NCBI RefSeq assembly: GCF_030272615.1 | Contig: NC_081408.1 | Coordinates: 311,507,118-311,567,117, forward strand | From: Cryptomeria japonica | Lineage: Eukaryota; Streptophyta; Pinopsida; Cupressales; Cupressaceae | Length of the DNA: 60,000 nucleotides | Reading direction: 5' to 3' | Part shown: positions 45,453-55,716 of the stretch, in pieces | How positions within the stretch are numbered: the first letter of the stretch is position 1 | Layout: every line of letters begins with the position of its first letter | The notes under the pieces: generated by a model | Seen by the model: the letters and a program-made list of their open reading frames with translations, nothing else | Told to the model about the DNA's origin: nothing | Database searches by the model: none | Position numbers and translations under genes: made by a program

Positions 45453-46619
45453 TGTAATGCCCCACCAAGAAACCCTAAAGGATCACACTAAAACATAGAA
45501 ATAAAAGTGGAAATAATTTTTTTTTTAAACATAACATAACATTAAGGTGCATTAAGTTATAACATTGCACTGATTAATTACACAAGCAAAAGACTTAACC
45601 ATATTCCTAAAGGGTTTCCAACGAAGATTACTTGAAAAAAAACTAAAAGCATAAGGTTCACTAATCCACTTAAGATGCATGTTAATCATCCCTAATATAT
45701 TGCAATTATAATCATTTAATGAACTAAATTAAATTTGATTAAATTACATAGCTTCATTTGATTTCATCAAAGGTTACACACATCAAGTTTAATACAACAA
45801 CTCATTCAATGATTCCATAATTACAAATTAAAAAATTTAATATCTTATTACACCTCAATTACTTGTATTTGAATTACAAGATATCATATGAAATATATAA
45901 TGACTACGAGTGAATTACATTATTTACAACATGCCAAGAAGGTATAAGTATACAAATGATACATCTGAACTCATAAGGTTCAAATAGGTACAATAATGAA
46001 TCCAAGGAATACAAAAGGGATCCAACTAGAACAAGAAGATGAACAAGTCCAAAGAGAAACTTGAACATCTACAAAGTCAACCTTCACAAGAAGTAAGCGA
46101 ACACAATACCAATGGAAAGTGGCACTACCACCCCTCCATACTAGGAGATAGCACTAATACCCACTAGAAAATAAGGAAAGAATATATGGTCTCACACAAC
46201 ATTGGATTAATTCACAAATAATATACTCGCAGAACATGACTCCACATAAAAATAGGGGAAATAAACAAGACTATACACTAGTGACCATAAGTGAAGAGTG
46301 TCATCACATAGCTTGGTATGGTTATCCTAGAAGGCCTCCATAGTTCCCAACCCTCATCATGGATTATCCCAGTAACCTCTCTTGAACCCTCGACCCCATC
46401 CAAGTATCATTTGGGCCCAAACAATCCTTTCGTGGGGACAAGGTTGTTGGTTTGCCATTCCATGCCTTCTCGCTACATCCTGAGTCTTTACTAGCACTCA
46501 ACCATGAGCGAGGCATAATTATATTATTTAGTGTTTCATCTACCAAACCCCTAATAATTTAGTTAGTTATCACTTACTTAAGCAAACTTTGCTGGGTTAC
46601 CCTACAACCAGTTTGGGTG
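45453..46619. other. Unclassified repeat-like segment, possible LTR, host of L
   Basis: It starts TGTAATGCCCCACCAAG, resembling the start of the K LTR (TGTAATGTCCC), but the following bases do not align with K. It runs to the L insertion and should continue at 54397. No coding sequence is seen; the frame 46364-46546 has no known motif. I cannot assign it. Confidence 0.35.
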
Positions 46620-47825
46620 TGTAGCATCCTAAAATTGCGACACTTGCAATTTCGACTGCATTTCGGTCTTCACGATGGCGACGCAACACGCAACCTGAAT
46701 GGAGACCCTGAAACTTGCTCACGACACTGAAAACTGCATTTTTCAAGCACCCTGGCCTGAACCTCCTTGCACCCTGCTGTCCCGGGAGGTGGGACCAGAG
46801 CGCCCAGCGCCCTGGTCCCTGGGTCCTATTTTGGGCCCGGTCTCCTAAGGAGATTGCGGGTCTTTTTGTTTGCAATTTGGAAATTACATTTCCTGGTTGG
46901 CCTAAGGTCGGGAAAATCAGTCTATCAGCCCTAATTGACAAGTATATAAACTACATTTTTCTCTCTCATTTGGGATGAGGAGGATAGGTGTACAAAGCGT
47001 GGAAACTATACTCAAGCATTCAAGCATTCAAGCATTCAAGCATTCATTCTAAGTCTCCATTCAAGGCTAAGTGTTGCATTCAAGCCAAGGATTCAACCAT
47101 TGAAGAGGAGATCACATACTACATGCTACATACAACATACAACATACAACATACAATATCTAAACCTTCGCACATAAGGATACAAACATCCTTAGAACAA
47201 GGTATTAGTACTTGTTTTACATACATTTACATTTACAGCTCTTGCTCATTTCTTGGTTAATTCCAAAACTGGGGTTTGACCTAAAGGCAAACCCCTAATC
47301 CCTAATCCCCCAATCATCTTCGCTTTTCTGTGTGTAGGTTGCAGGTACGCGGCTGAAATTGAAGATCTGGAATCCTTGTGCAGAGACGAACAGATCCCCC
47401 TTCGTTTCGCGGATTTTTTGGAGGACCGTGGCACCGGGCACCATCGTCCCAACAACTTTTGCTCAAATTTGCAGGACAGCGCCATATCAACATTTTACTG
47501 CTAATTCCAGGTCCGCAGCTTCATCCTATAATCCGAACTCAGTTTATAAGCAAATCTTTGTCACTTTCTACGCATGCTTAGTTTAATTCTTCTATCAACA
47601 TTCTTTACAAAAGAGGGTAGCCTTGCTGTCTTAACCCTTGAAACACATTTAGCATCCAATCTTGCATTGCGTGGGATTGGATCTTGTGGGTTTCAACCAC
47701 TCTTTTGAATGTAAAGTCTCTCCCCTAAGTGAAAACCATCGAATCCTAGCGAACCTCCCTTCTCTCTCCTCGGAGTTGGAAGAGGGGAGAACAACTAGGG
47801 TTCGATCACGATTTTCCGCTTTACA
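46620..47825 (+). repeat. Element L 5' LTR
   Basis: It contains a GC-rich hairpin (46791-46819; arms GGGACCAG and CTGGTCCC), a TATA box at 46943, an ATTCAAGC short tandem (about 47017-47045), an ACATACA tandem (about 47126-47156) and a GGACCGTGG...CCATCGTCC module (about 47420-47450). The frames within it are not genes; each recurs in the other LTR. Confidence 0.95.
46943..46950 (+). promoter_or_regulatory. TATA box in the L 5' LTR
   Basis: TATATAAA is followed about 30 bp later by a pyrimidine-rich CTCTCTCATTTGG, a plausible start site for the element RNA. The same box is at 53524-53531 in the 3' LTR. Confidence 0.65.
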
Positions 47826-48996
47826 TTTTGGTGAACCCGACGTGAACATCCTTTCTGGTTTTTCATGCTTAGATCTAAAAAAATTGATTACATTTCCATG
47901 TTTGATCTTTTGCAAAATTTTAGAGGTGATTGCATAAAAACCCTAAATTTTCTTTTTAGTAATTGAATTTGCGAAATGTCTAAATGTTAATGCTTGTTTC
48001 AGATCTGCCCTTCTATTATAAATTTTCAATTCATATCTATGCTTTAATTTTGAAAATTAAGTGGTTAAGTGTCAAAACCCTAATTTTTGAAACCCTCTTG
48101 ATTCAACCTTTGTCCGACAATTTCACTGATCAAAACATCTCCAAATCAGCTATAACTTTGGATTCCGCAATAAAATCACAACATCTTTCATCCCTGAAAA
48201 TTTGGAAAAAAGTTGCGAGGACCGTGGCGCCGAGCGCCATCGTCCCCAACATTTTTTCCGAAATTTTGGGAGCAAGATCTTACTGTATTTTCCTGCTAAA
48301 ATCCAGAATTTTGGCTGATTTTATCAATTATAACACCTTCAAAATTACAGTCAAAGTTGGTCTTGTGATTGCATGGATTAAGGCTTCTAAACATTTAAAA
48401 ATCATTGAAATTGAAATTTTGTGTCAAAATTGTGTTCTTACTGTCCTAAATCTGAAAAGTGTGTTATCATTCATTAAAAATTTCAGTGCTTTATTCAAAT
48501 TCTTGCATTTTGTGACTTTTGAAATTAAGTGCTTAATTACAACAACTTTAATTTCCGCTTTCAAAATTGAATTTTGTGTGAAATTGAGTCAATTTTCAAA
48601 TTTCAAAATTTGCATTGCTCTTGACATTCCCTCTAAAAATCATAAAATTCAAAATTTCAGTTTCCCTCTCTTTTTCAAAATTCAAATTTTGCATTTTTCG
48701 ACAATCTTGGTAGGGTTCAATTTCGAGATTGCAATTGTAATTTGGCCTATCTACAGATCGTAAAATCACTCAATTTTTTCAGATTAGCTCTAAAATCATC
48801 ATACCTTTCATCCCTGCAAATTTTGAAAAAAGTTGCAAGGACCGTGTTGCACTCCTGGCGCCACGGTCCCAGACATTTTTTTCGAAATTTCGGGAGACTG
48901 TCGTGATTGCATTTAACAGCTTAAATCCAGAAGATTGGCTGATTTTACTGAAAATTGCTACCTCTAAATTCAAAATCTTCTCTCTCTTTCTAGCGC
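47826..48996 (+). other. Element L leader with putative PBS and repeated hairpin modules
   Basis: The bases after the LTR, TTTGGTGAACCCGACGTG, are the expected PBS position; I cannot assign the tRNA. The leader then holds two copies (about 48185-48330 and 48805-48945) of a module also found in the LTR (about 47405-47510), each with a GGACCGTGG-type hairpin. An open frame at 47984-48763 has AT-rich, repetitive composition and no motif; I do not call it a gene. Confidence 0.7.
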
Positions 48997-50883
48997 ATGA
49001 GTTTTACAACAATAAGCCCTACCTACACTATTCCCGTTAGACGAAGCTGTAGAATTAAGTCTTTCCAAGGTTTAATTACTGAGGAAATGGAACCTAATTT
49101 GAATAGCCTTTTTAACGAGGACATGGGTAATTCCTCTAATCCTCCTAATGATGAAGAAGCTCTCCATGAGGTTTCCGTAGAACAACTTTCGAAATTGGAT
49201 AACCAATTTGACGATTTTCGACAATGGATGTCTCAAGAATACCCTGATAGTCAAGCTCTTCCTTTAATTGAGGGTCTAAAACGTATGCTTCAAAGTGATA
49301 AGAATGGAATTGATATTTTGCGTGGTATTGCACACATTGTGGATTCGAATGTGATGCCTATGAAGAGTTGTGCTGAAAATGTAGGTTATACACAACCTCC
49401 TACACAAGTCAATCATTCTATTCCTTTGATGACTTCTATTGCTAGCATACCTACCTTTACATCAAACATAATGGCTACTTCTACACAAGACATTCCTCCT
49501 ATGATCACCAGTCATGGGGGCAACCCTTCTTTTTCAATTAACCCTCTTCCTTCATTCAATCCGACTTCTTCATTCATTCCTTCAATGAGTGTGCCTATTA
49601 TATCACCACAAATGAACATGACGCAAGGGGGCAATTCATTTAACCATTCCATCCCTCCTTGTAGTATTCCTCCTGCCCAATCATCTCCTATGACTAATTA
49701 TCATAGAGTCCCACCACCTTACTCTTTACCTTCTTTCAATAACATAACACCTCCATCTCAATCTAACACATCCAATATGAATTCTTCGACTGAAGCGACC
49801 ATTAACAATCTTGCACAAACTGTCTCTTCTTTACAGCAACAAATTGCCTCTATGAATCAATCTAAGTTTAGTGTGCCCACATTTGACGTTGCGAGCCCAC
49901 TTTCTCTTGACATTGTTCGAGCTATCCCTCCTAAACATGTTGAAATCCCGCATTTGGAACTTTATAATGGTAAAGGAGATCCTCTAACACATGTTAAGAC
50001 TTTTCAAACAATTTGTACTGATTTTGCTTATGACCAAAGGTTGCTTGCAAAACTGTTTACTAGAACATTAAGAGACAAAGCCCTACAATGGTATTGCTCG
50101 TTGCCTTCTTATTCTATTACTTCTTTCAAACAACTTGCAAATGCTTTCATTCAACAATTTCAAAACAATATAAGTCCTAAAGTTACTTTGATTGATTTAA
50201 TGCATTGTAAACAAGGTGTTAAAGAAAAAGTGACTGATTTCATTGGTAGATATAAGCATTTGTATGCTCAAATTTCTTTTCCAGTGCCTGATAATGATAT
50301 TCAAAGAATCTTTATTTCTAATTTACAAAAAGATATTCGAGAGAAACTTCTGTTTTCTGAGTTTACTTCTTTCCAACAGTTGTGTGCAACTCTTCACAAT
50401 TATCAACTGACTGTGAGTCAAATGGAACAATCACATCCTATGGCTCCGAGTGATAAGGGTGATAGCAGTCAACAACCATTTGGGAAGTTTAAACCGAACA
50501 GAGATTCCATCAAATTCAATGAAAACATCATCAACAACAATGTGAATGCAGCATCAGGTGTGCCTCCTATTTCTAAATTTTTCAAGAAAGAAAGAAAGTA
50601 TACTCCTTTGAATGAATCATTGCATAGTATTATGAATAAGTTATTGGAACAAAATGTGCTTACTCTTCCTCCTATAAGACAAATTGATCCTGCAAAGATT
50701 ACTTCACCTTATTTTGATAACAAAGCCTTTTGTCAATTTCATCGTCAGCCTGGGCATGATACTGAAAAATGTTTTTCTTTAAAGGGTAAAATTCAAGATT
50801 TGATTGATAATAATACTATTTCTATTTTTGGAGTGAATGATAAAGGCAATACATCTGTAGCTCCTCCTAATCAAAATCTTTAG
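48997..50883 (+). CDS. Element L gag (capsid and zinc-finger protein)
   Basis: It is an intact frame of 628 codons starting at the ATG after CTTTCTAGCGC. Residues 1-130 are acidic. Residues about 130-270 are Pro/Ser/Thr/Asn-rich and probably disordered. About 310-490 is a retrotransposon gag domain with IPHLELYNGKGDPLTHVKTF, LRDKALQWYCSLPSYSI, FKQLANAFIQQF and VTDFIGRYKHLY. Near 590 is a zinc-binding CQFHRQPGHDTEKC (CX2HX4HX4C), the form common in Tat-type gag, followed by LKGKIQDLIDN. It would form particles packing the RNA. It ends at a UAG (50881-50883) and the next frame continues in the same register. No internal stop, so it could be expressed. Confidence 0.93.
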   Translation: MSFTTISPTYTIPVRRSCRIKSFQGLITEEMEPNLNSLFNEDMGNSSNPPNDEEALHEVSVEQLSKLDNQFDDFRQWMSQEYPDSQALPLIEGLKRMLQSDKNGIDILRGIAHIVDSNVMPMKSCAENVGYTQPPTQVNHSIPLMTSIASIPTFTSNIMATSTQDIPPMITSHGGNPSFSINPLPSFNPTSSFIPSMSVPIISPQMNMTQGGNSFNHSIPPCSIPPAQSSPMTNYHRVPPPYSLPSFNNITPPSQSNTSNMNSSTEATINNLAQTVSSLQQQIASMNQSKFSVPTFDVASPLSLDIVRAIPPKHVEIPHLELYNGKGDPLTHVKTFQTICTDFAYDQRLLAKLFTRTLRDKALQWYCSLPSYSITSFKQLANAFIQQFQNNISPKVTLIDLMHCKQGVKEKVTDFIGRYKHLYAQISFPVPDNDIQRIFISNLQKDIREKLLFSEFTSFQQLCATLHNYQLTVSQMEQSHPMAPSDKGDSSQQPFGKFKPNRDSIKFNENIINNNVNAASGVPPISKFFKKERKYTPLNESLHSIMNKLLEQNVLTLPPIRQIDPAKITSPYFDNKAFCQFHRQPGHDTEKCFSLKGKIQDLIDNNTISIFGVNDKGNTSVAPPNQNL

Positions 50884-52425
50884 ATTTTCACTGATCCATT
50901 GCCTTCTCATACCTCTAATGCAATTGAGGCTAATGATTCCTCTCTTTCATCTGATGGTCTTGTGTCTATGACCCCGAATGTGATTAACTTTGTAGAGCAG
51001 CAAGAAATCCCTGAAGAACCTTCCATCACATTTGATTCCAGTGAAACCATTAGGGCACCTGATGGTCCTTTATACATAGTTGCAAAAGTCAAGAATACAC
51101 CTTGTCGTGGAGTGCTTATTGATCCTTCGTGCATGATTAATGTTATTACTGAAGAATTTCTTTTTACTTTGCAATTGAATCAAGTGATCTATGACAAAAC
51201 AGATGTGATTATGAAATTATTTGATGCATTTTCTTCTCCCGCAATTGGTTCTATTACATTGCCTATTGAGGTCCATAACAAATCTCTTGATGTGAACTTT
51301 GCTATTATTCCATCCTCCGAACAATTTCGTGTGAAGCTTGGCTATCCTTGGCTATCTTCCATGAAAGCTATTGCTTCTCCTATTCACAAGTGTTTGAAAT
51401 TTCCCTATAATGGTGAAGTTGTTACTGTCAATCATAGTCTCTTTAAACCAGCTGAAAGAACTTCTAGCGTTCCTATTGATTACTTTTGGCCTAAACAATT
51501 CAAATCTCTTCCCCCGCGAAGTGATCATCTTTTCAAATCTTATCAAAAGTGGAAAGCAGATATGATCTTATCTCTAAGTGAACCTAGAACACCTAAACTT
51601 GACATTCCTATCATTCTTGAGAAGGAAGTTCTTCCTTTGAAAGATAAAACTAATGTCTTTCCTCAAGAAGATTCCCAACCCATCCCTATGGATGTGACTA
51701 TGTCTATGCCTAATAAACTTCCTAAGAGTAGATCTATACCTCCTCGTCATGACGGACTTGGTCTTCTCCCTAAACCAAATATTTTTCCCTTATATGGAGC
51801 AGTTCCTCCTCCTTCTTTTTATAGAGAGAAGAGACCTTCTCCTTCTCCTATTATCCAGCCTAAGAGACCACAACCTAAACACCCAAGTGCTAAGGATGAG
51901 AACATTCCTCCTCCTCAATCTTCTCCACTTCCTACTAAGACTAGACGAAATCGTTCTGCACGTGAACGCCGGCGAAAGCGTCGTCTTAGAGCTCAAACTT
52001 TGCAATCTCCAAAAACACCTTCAACAAGCATTATTCCATTTTCTCCTCAGCCGGACATTGAGCCTAAATCTCCTAAACATAAGATGCATGATGGTCTTGA
52101 TCCTGTGCGAGTTAAAGATCCTATTTTTATAAATCTTGATGATGATATAGATGAAAATGTTATGCATGATGAAAATGTTATTCCTCTTGCTTCTGATAGT
52201 GAATATGAACTTGTTGATGTTGATAACCATTTATCTAATGAATTTTCTAAAGCACTTATCCTAGCTCCTAGACAAGAACAATGTGGCTCAGAACATGAAC
52301 ATAGCCCTTGTTTGGATCTTGTGATAGCTCCATCTGCTGTGTTGGATGTTCCTCCTCTAGCGTGTTCCCTGCCTTCCCGAAACATTGATCAGCAAGATCG
52401 GGGGGTAGATGACATGCTAGACTAG
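50884..52425 (+). CDS. Element L protease-bearing frame, in register with gag
   Basis: It follows the gag UAG in the same reading frame, so the product is probably a read-through extension or a separate inactive piece; the first ATG would be 50968 (after a non-ATG start at 50899). A retropepsin-like region shows GPLYIVAKVKNTPCRGVLID then PSCMINVITEEFL: the active-site DTG/DSG motif is replaced by DPS. VKLGYPWLSSMKAIASPIHK is the end of that domain. Residues about 230-350 are Pro-rich, then comes an Arg-rich stretch (RRNRSARERRRKRRLRAQ) that could be a nuclear or RNA-binding signal, and an acidic Asp-rich tail. Ends TAG. No RT. Confidence 0.85.
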   Translation: MFTDPLPSHTSNAIEANDSSLSSDGLVSMTPNVINFVEQQEIPEEPSITFDSSETIRAPDGPLYIVAKVKNTPCRGVLIDPSCMINVITEEFLFTLQLNQVIYDKTDVIMKLFDAFSSPAIGSITLPIEVHNKSLDVNFAIIPSSEQFRVKLGYPWLSSMKAIASPIHKCLKFPYNGEVVTVNHSLFKPAERTSSVPIDYFWPKQFKSLPPRSDHLFKSYQKWKADMILSLSEPRTPKLDIPIILEKEVLPLKDKTNVFPQEDSQPIPMDVTMSMPNKLPKSRSIPPRHDGLGLLPKPNIFPLYGAVPPPSFYREKRPSPSPIIQPKRPQPKHPSAKDENIPPPQSSPLPTKTRRNRSARERRRKRRLRAQTLQSPKTPSTSIIPFSPQPDIEPKSPKHKMHDGLDPVRVKDPIFINLDDDIDENVMHDENVIPLASDSEYELVDVDNHLSNEFSKALILAPRQEQCGSEHEHSPCLDLVIAPSAVLDVPPLACSLPSRNIDQQDRGVDDMLD

Positions 52426-53169
52426 TTACATTAGCCTAGCAGATTCTCTCCTCCTCTCTTGTGTTACTTCTTCTATATGTTATTCTCATTCTTCTATTTG
52501 TTGTCCTTAGTGTTGTCTACTTGAGGATGATGCAAAGCATTGAGATCTCTCGATCTCTCTCATGTTGACTCAAAAGACACATGTGTTCCCTTCTTCTAGG
52601 TGACCTTCCTTGATTGGGGAATGAAGAACAATTATGCATACATACATATGATATATATACATGAATTATCATACAGCATACTGACCCCGAGGAAAGTGAA
52701 GTCACCTCGTGCTTTATGTTTTGTGTCTATTATCCTTGGGTTTATCTCACACTTGGGGGCTAAATCCTTGTGATAGCATGCTCCTTTCCTTTCTCATTTT
52801 TTATATGTATCACTATGTTAAAACAATCACCCCCGGTGAGGCGTGTGCGATTGCTTTAACGTAGGGGGGCATACATCCCGTTCATATCTTTTCAAGATAC
52901 TTGAAAATTTCTTGGTAAATTTAACCTTGCCTTGAAAATTTTTGATATCTTTCTTGCATGACTCATAGTGAGGGAACCTTACTACTGACAATCATGGTTC
53001 TCCCTCATGATCTTCCCTTTTACTTTGTCAATCGAAGTCGTAAGATCCTTAGTCCACTGGGGGCTTGGTGTATCTTGCCTCCTTGACGCGGTGAAAGTCT
53101 TTCAATGTTGTTTCCTTGTACTTTACCAGAAGTATGAGCATACATACTCCCGCTAAAGTGGGGGCTAAA
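52426..53169 (+). other. Element L 3' noncoding region with hairpin and polypurine tract
   Basis: It holds a hairpin at 52817-52860 (arms GTTAAAACAATC and GATTGCTTTAAC, 11 of 12 pairs plus a G-T type change) with a GC-rich loop. The word GGGGGCTAAAT occurs at 52755-52765 and again at the LTR border (53160-53170), where AAAGTGGGGGCTAAA is the polypurine tract. A third partial copy, CTGGGGGCTT, lies near 53058. No frame is seen. Confidence 0.75.
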
Positions 53170-54391
53170 TGTAGCGTCCTAAAATTGCGACACTTGCAAT
53201 TTCGACTGCATTTCGGTCTTCATGATGGCGACGCAACACGCAACCTGAATGGAGACCCTGAAACTTGCTCATGACACTGAAAACTGCATTTTTCAAGCAC
53301 CCTGGCCTGAACCTCCTTGCACCCTGCTGTCCCAGGAGGTGGGACCAGAGCGCCCAGTGCCCTGGTCCTTCAGGACCAGGGCGCCCAGCGCCCTTGTCCC
53401 TGGGTCCTATTTTGGGCCCGGTCTCCTAAGGAGATTGCGGGTCTTTTTGTTTGCAATTTGGAAATTACATTTCCTGGTCGGCCTAAGGTCGGGAAAATCA
53501 GTCTATCAGCCCTAATTGACAAGTATATAAACTACATTTTTCTCTCTCATTTGGGATGAGGAGGATAGGTGTACAAAGCATGGAAACTATACTCAAGCAT
53601 TCAAGCATTCAAGCATTCATTCTAAGTCTCCATTCAAGGCTAAGTGTTGCATTCAAGCCAAGGATTCAACCATTGAAGAGGAGATCACATACTACATGCT
53701 ACATACAACATACAACATACAATATCTAAACCTTCGCACATAAGGATACAAACATCCTTAGAACAAGGTATTAGTACTTGTTTTACATACATTTACATTT
53801 ACAGCTCTTGCTCATTTCTTGGTTAATTCCAAAACCGGGGTTTGACCTAAAGGCAAACCCCTAATCCCTAACCCTCCAATCGTCTTCGCTTTTCTGTATG
53901 TAGGTTGCAGGTACGCGGCTGAAATTGAAGATCTGGAATCCTTGTGCAGAGACGAACAGATCCCCCTTCGTTTCGCGGATTTTTCGGAGGACCGTGGCAC
54001 CGGGCGCCATCGTCCCAACAACTTTTGCTCAAATTTGCAGGACAGCGCCGTATCGACATTTTACTGCTAATTCCAGGTCCGCAGCTTCATCCTATAATCC
54101 GAACTCAATTTATAAGCAAATCTTTGTCACTTTCTACGCATGCTTAGTTTAATTCTTCTATCAACATTCTTTACAAAAGAGGGTAGCCTTGCTATCTTAA
54201 CCCTTGAAACACATTTAGCATCCAATCTTGCATTGCGTGGGATTGGATCTTGTGGGTTTCAACCCCTCTTTTGAATGTAAAGTCTCTCCCCTAAGTAAAA
54301 ACCATCGAATCCTAGCGAACCTCCCTTCTCTCTCCTCGGAGTTGGAAGAGGGGAGAACAACTAGGGTTTGATCGCGATTTTCCGCTTTACA
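53170..54391 (+). repeat. Element L 3' LTR
   Basis: It matches 46620-47825 nearly throughout. It is longer by 31 bp at the hairpin (53360-53381 forms an exact palindrome with arms CCCTGGTCC and GGACCAGGG) and shorter by one 8-bp and one 7-bp tandem unit, which accounts for the 16-bp length difference. Confidence 0.95.
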
Positions 54392-54396
54392 GGGTG

Positions 54397-54735
54397 CGGC
54401 CCCCAATTGAAAGCCACTCTCCCATATGACACTTGACCAAAAATCACACGAATTCCCAAAATCAAGGTATACACATGAAATAGTACACGGACTTTAATAC
54501 AATAGAAAACCACTTGACCAAAATCAGCCCTCGTACAAGGTTAACCAACTAAAAAATCCCTAACATGAGAAATGCACAACCATGAAAACCACCACATGAC
54601 AATATTTAATTAACTGGCCAAAGACTAGTAGTTTCAAAAATAAATGCAAAAGAAATAATCAAATATGCATCTTCACTTATCTAACCTGGCAATATTTTTT
54701 CCATTTCGATAAAATACATGTTGACCAAGGTTTTC
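54397..54735. other. Unclassified segment between L and K
   Basis: It should be the continuation of 45453-46619 beyond the L insertion. AT-rich, no frame or known repeat seen. Its border with the K coding region near 54735 is not marked by any LTR end. Confidence 0.45.
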
Positions 54736-54739
54736 TAAT

Positions 54740-55716
54740 TCATCTTTAATTCAAATTACATCATATGTACTAATTTTGCATCCTAGGTATATTATTTCTT
54801 TCATTCCAAATTCACACCTAGAGGCTTTAGCATATAAGGATTCAGTTTCAAGAATATTTAATACCTCTTCGATGTGCAAGAGATGTTCTTCCCATGTCTT
54901 ACTGCAAATGAGTATATCATCGAAGAAGATTAGAAGAGATTTCCTCAACTGTTGTCTAAATGTATGATTCATGCATGACTAAAAGATGGTTGGTGCGTTA
55001 GTGAGGCCAAATGGTAGAACCAAAAATTTGAAATGTCCATAGTGACATCTAAATGCGGTCTTGGGGATGTCTTCCTTCCTCATTTTGATTTGATGGTACC
55101 CTGACCTTAGATCAATTTTAGAAAAATATTTTGCCCCATGAAGTTCATCCATTAGTTCATCAATTCTTGGGATAGGGTATCTGTTCTTTATAGTCTTTTT
55201 ATTCAGGGCTCTGTAATCTATGCACATCCTCATCGTCCCGTCTTTTTTCTTGACCAGTACTACTAAAGAGGCAAAAGGGTTGCTGCTTGGCTGGATATGT
55301 CCCATTTCTAATAATTCCTTTATGGTTTTTTCGATCTCTTCTTTGAATTTGTGTGGGTGGTGGTAAGGAGTGGTAATTACCGGTTTTGCTCCTTCTTTTA
55401 ATTCAATGGAATGCTCAAACCCTCTTTTTGGTGGTAAGCCTGGAGGGATGTTTTCAAATACCTTTTTGTGTCTTCTAAGGATGGGTTGTATATCACTCTG
55501 AATGTTTTGACCTTTGGATTGAGATTTATCCAAGATCATACATTGAGAAATCCACTCTCCTTGATCATGTCGAAGAACTTTCTCCATTTTATTGCAAGAT
55601 ACTATATTTGGAGAACCATCAGGAATTCCTTTTAATGTTATCTCCCTCCCTCCATGTTGGAAGCATATCTCTTGATTTGGACTATCCATGGTGAATCGTC
55701 CTAATGAATTTATCAA
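54740..55716 (-). pseudogene. Element K reverse transcriptase, 3' truncated
   Basis: The frame 55716-54979 shows the start of gypsy [59 protein letters not shown] and [20 protein letters not shown], ending [10 protein letters not shown] at a stop. In the same register 54972-54751 has LLIFFDDILICSKTWEEHL, with FFDD at the catalytic site instead of the usual YLDD or FIDD, and IIYLGCKIS. The thumb region and RNase H are gone. The number of stops is low (two or three), suggesting moderate age. Confidence 0.9.

Larger units (their letters stand above)
46620..54391 (+). mobile_element. Element L, young non-autonomous gag-protease gypsy-type retrotransposon
   Basis: LTRs are 46620-47825 and 53170-54391, starting TGTAGC and ending CTTTACA. 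The target duplication GGGTG is exact (46615-46619, 54392-54396). The LTRs differ at about 20 single sites plus three repeat-number indels. Internal parts are a putative PBS at 47827, a structured leader (47826-48996), a gag frame (48997-50883), a protease-bearing frame (50899-52425), about 740 bp of 3' noncoding DNA and a polypurine tract before 53170. RT, RNase H and integrase are absent, with no sign of their remnants. The gag type suggests the Tat/Ogre side of Ty3/gypsy. Confidence 0.95.

Noticed and set aside
45453-46619. Reading this segment as the missing 3' LTR of K
   Set aside because: Only the first dozen bases resemble the K LTR start; the following sequence does not align.
46715-46978. 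Frames in the L LTR (also 47246-47586, 47649-47937 and their copies at 53249-54406)
   Set aside because: They recur in both LTRs on both strands and contain no known domain; they are noncoding LTR sequence.
47984-48763. A 259-codon open frame in the leader of L
   Set aside because: Composition is AT-rich and repetitive, no domain is seen, and the frame runs through the repeated hairpin module. Chance openness in leader DNA is more likely.
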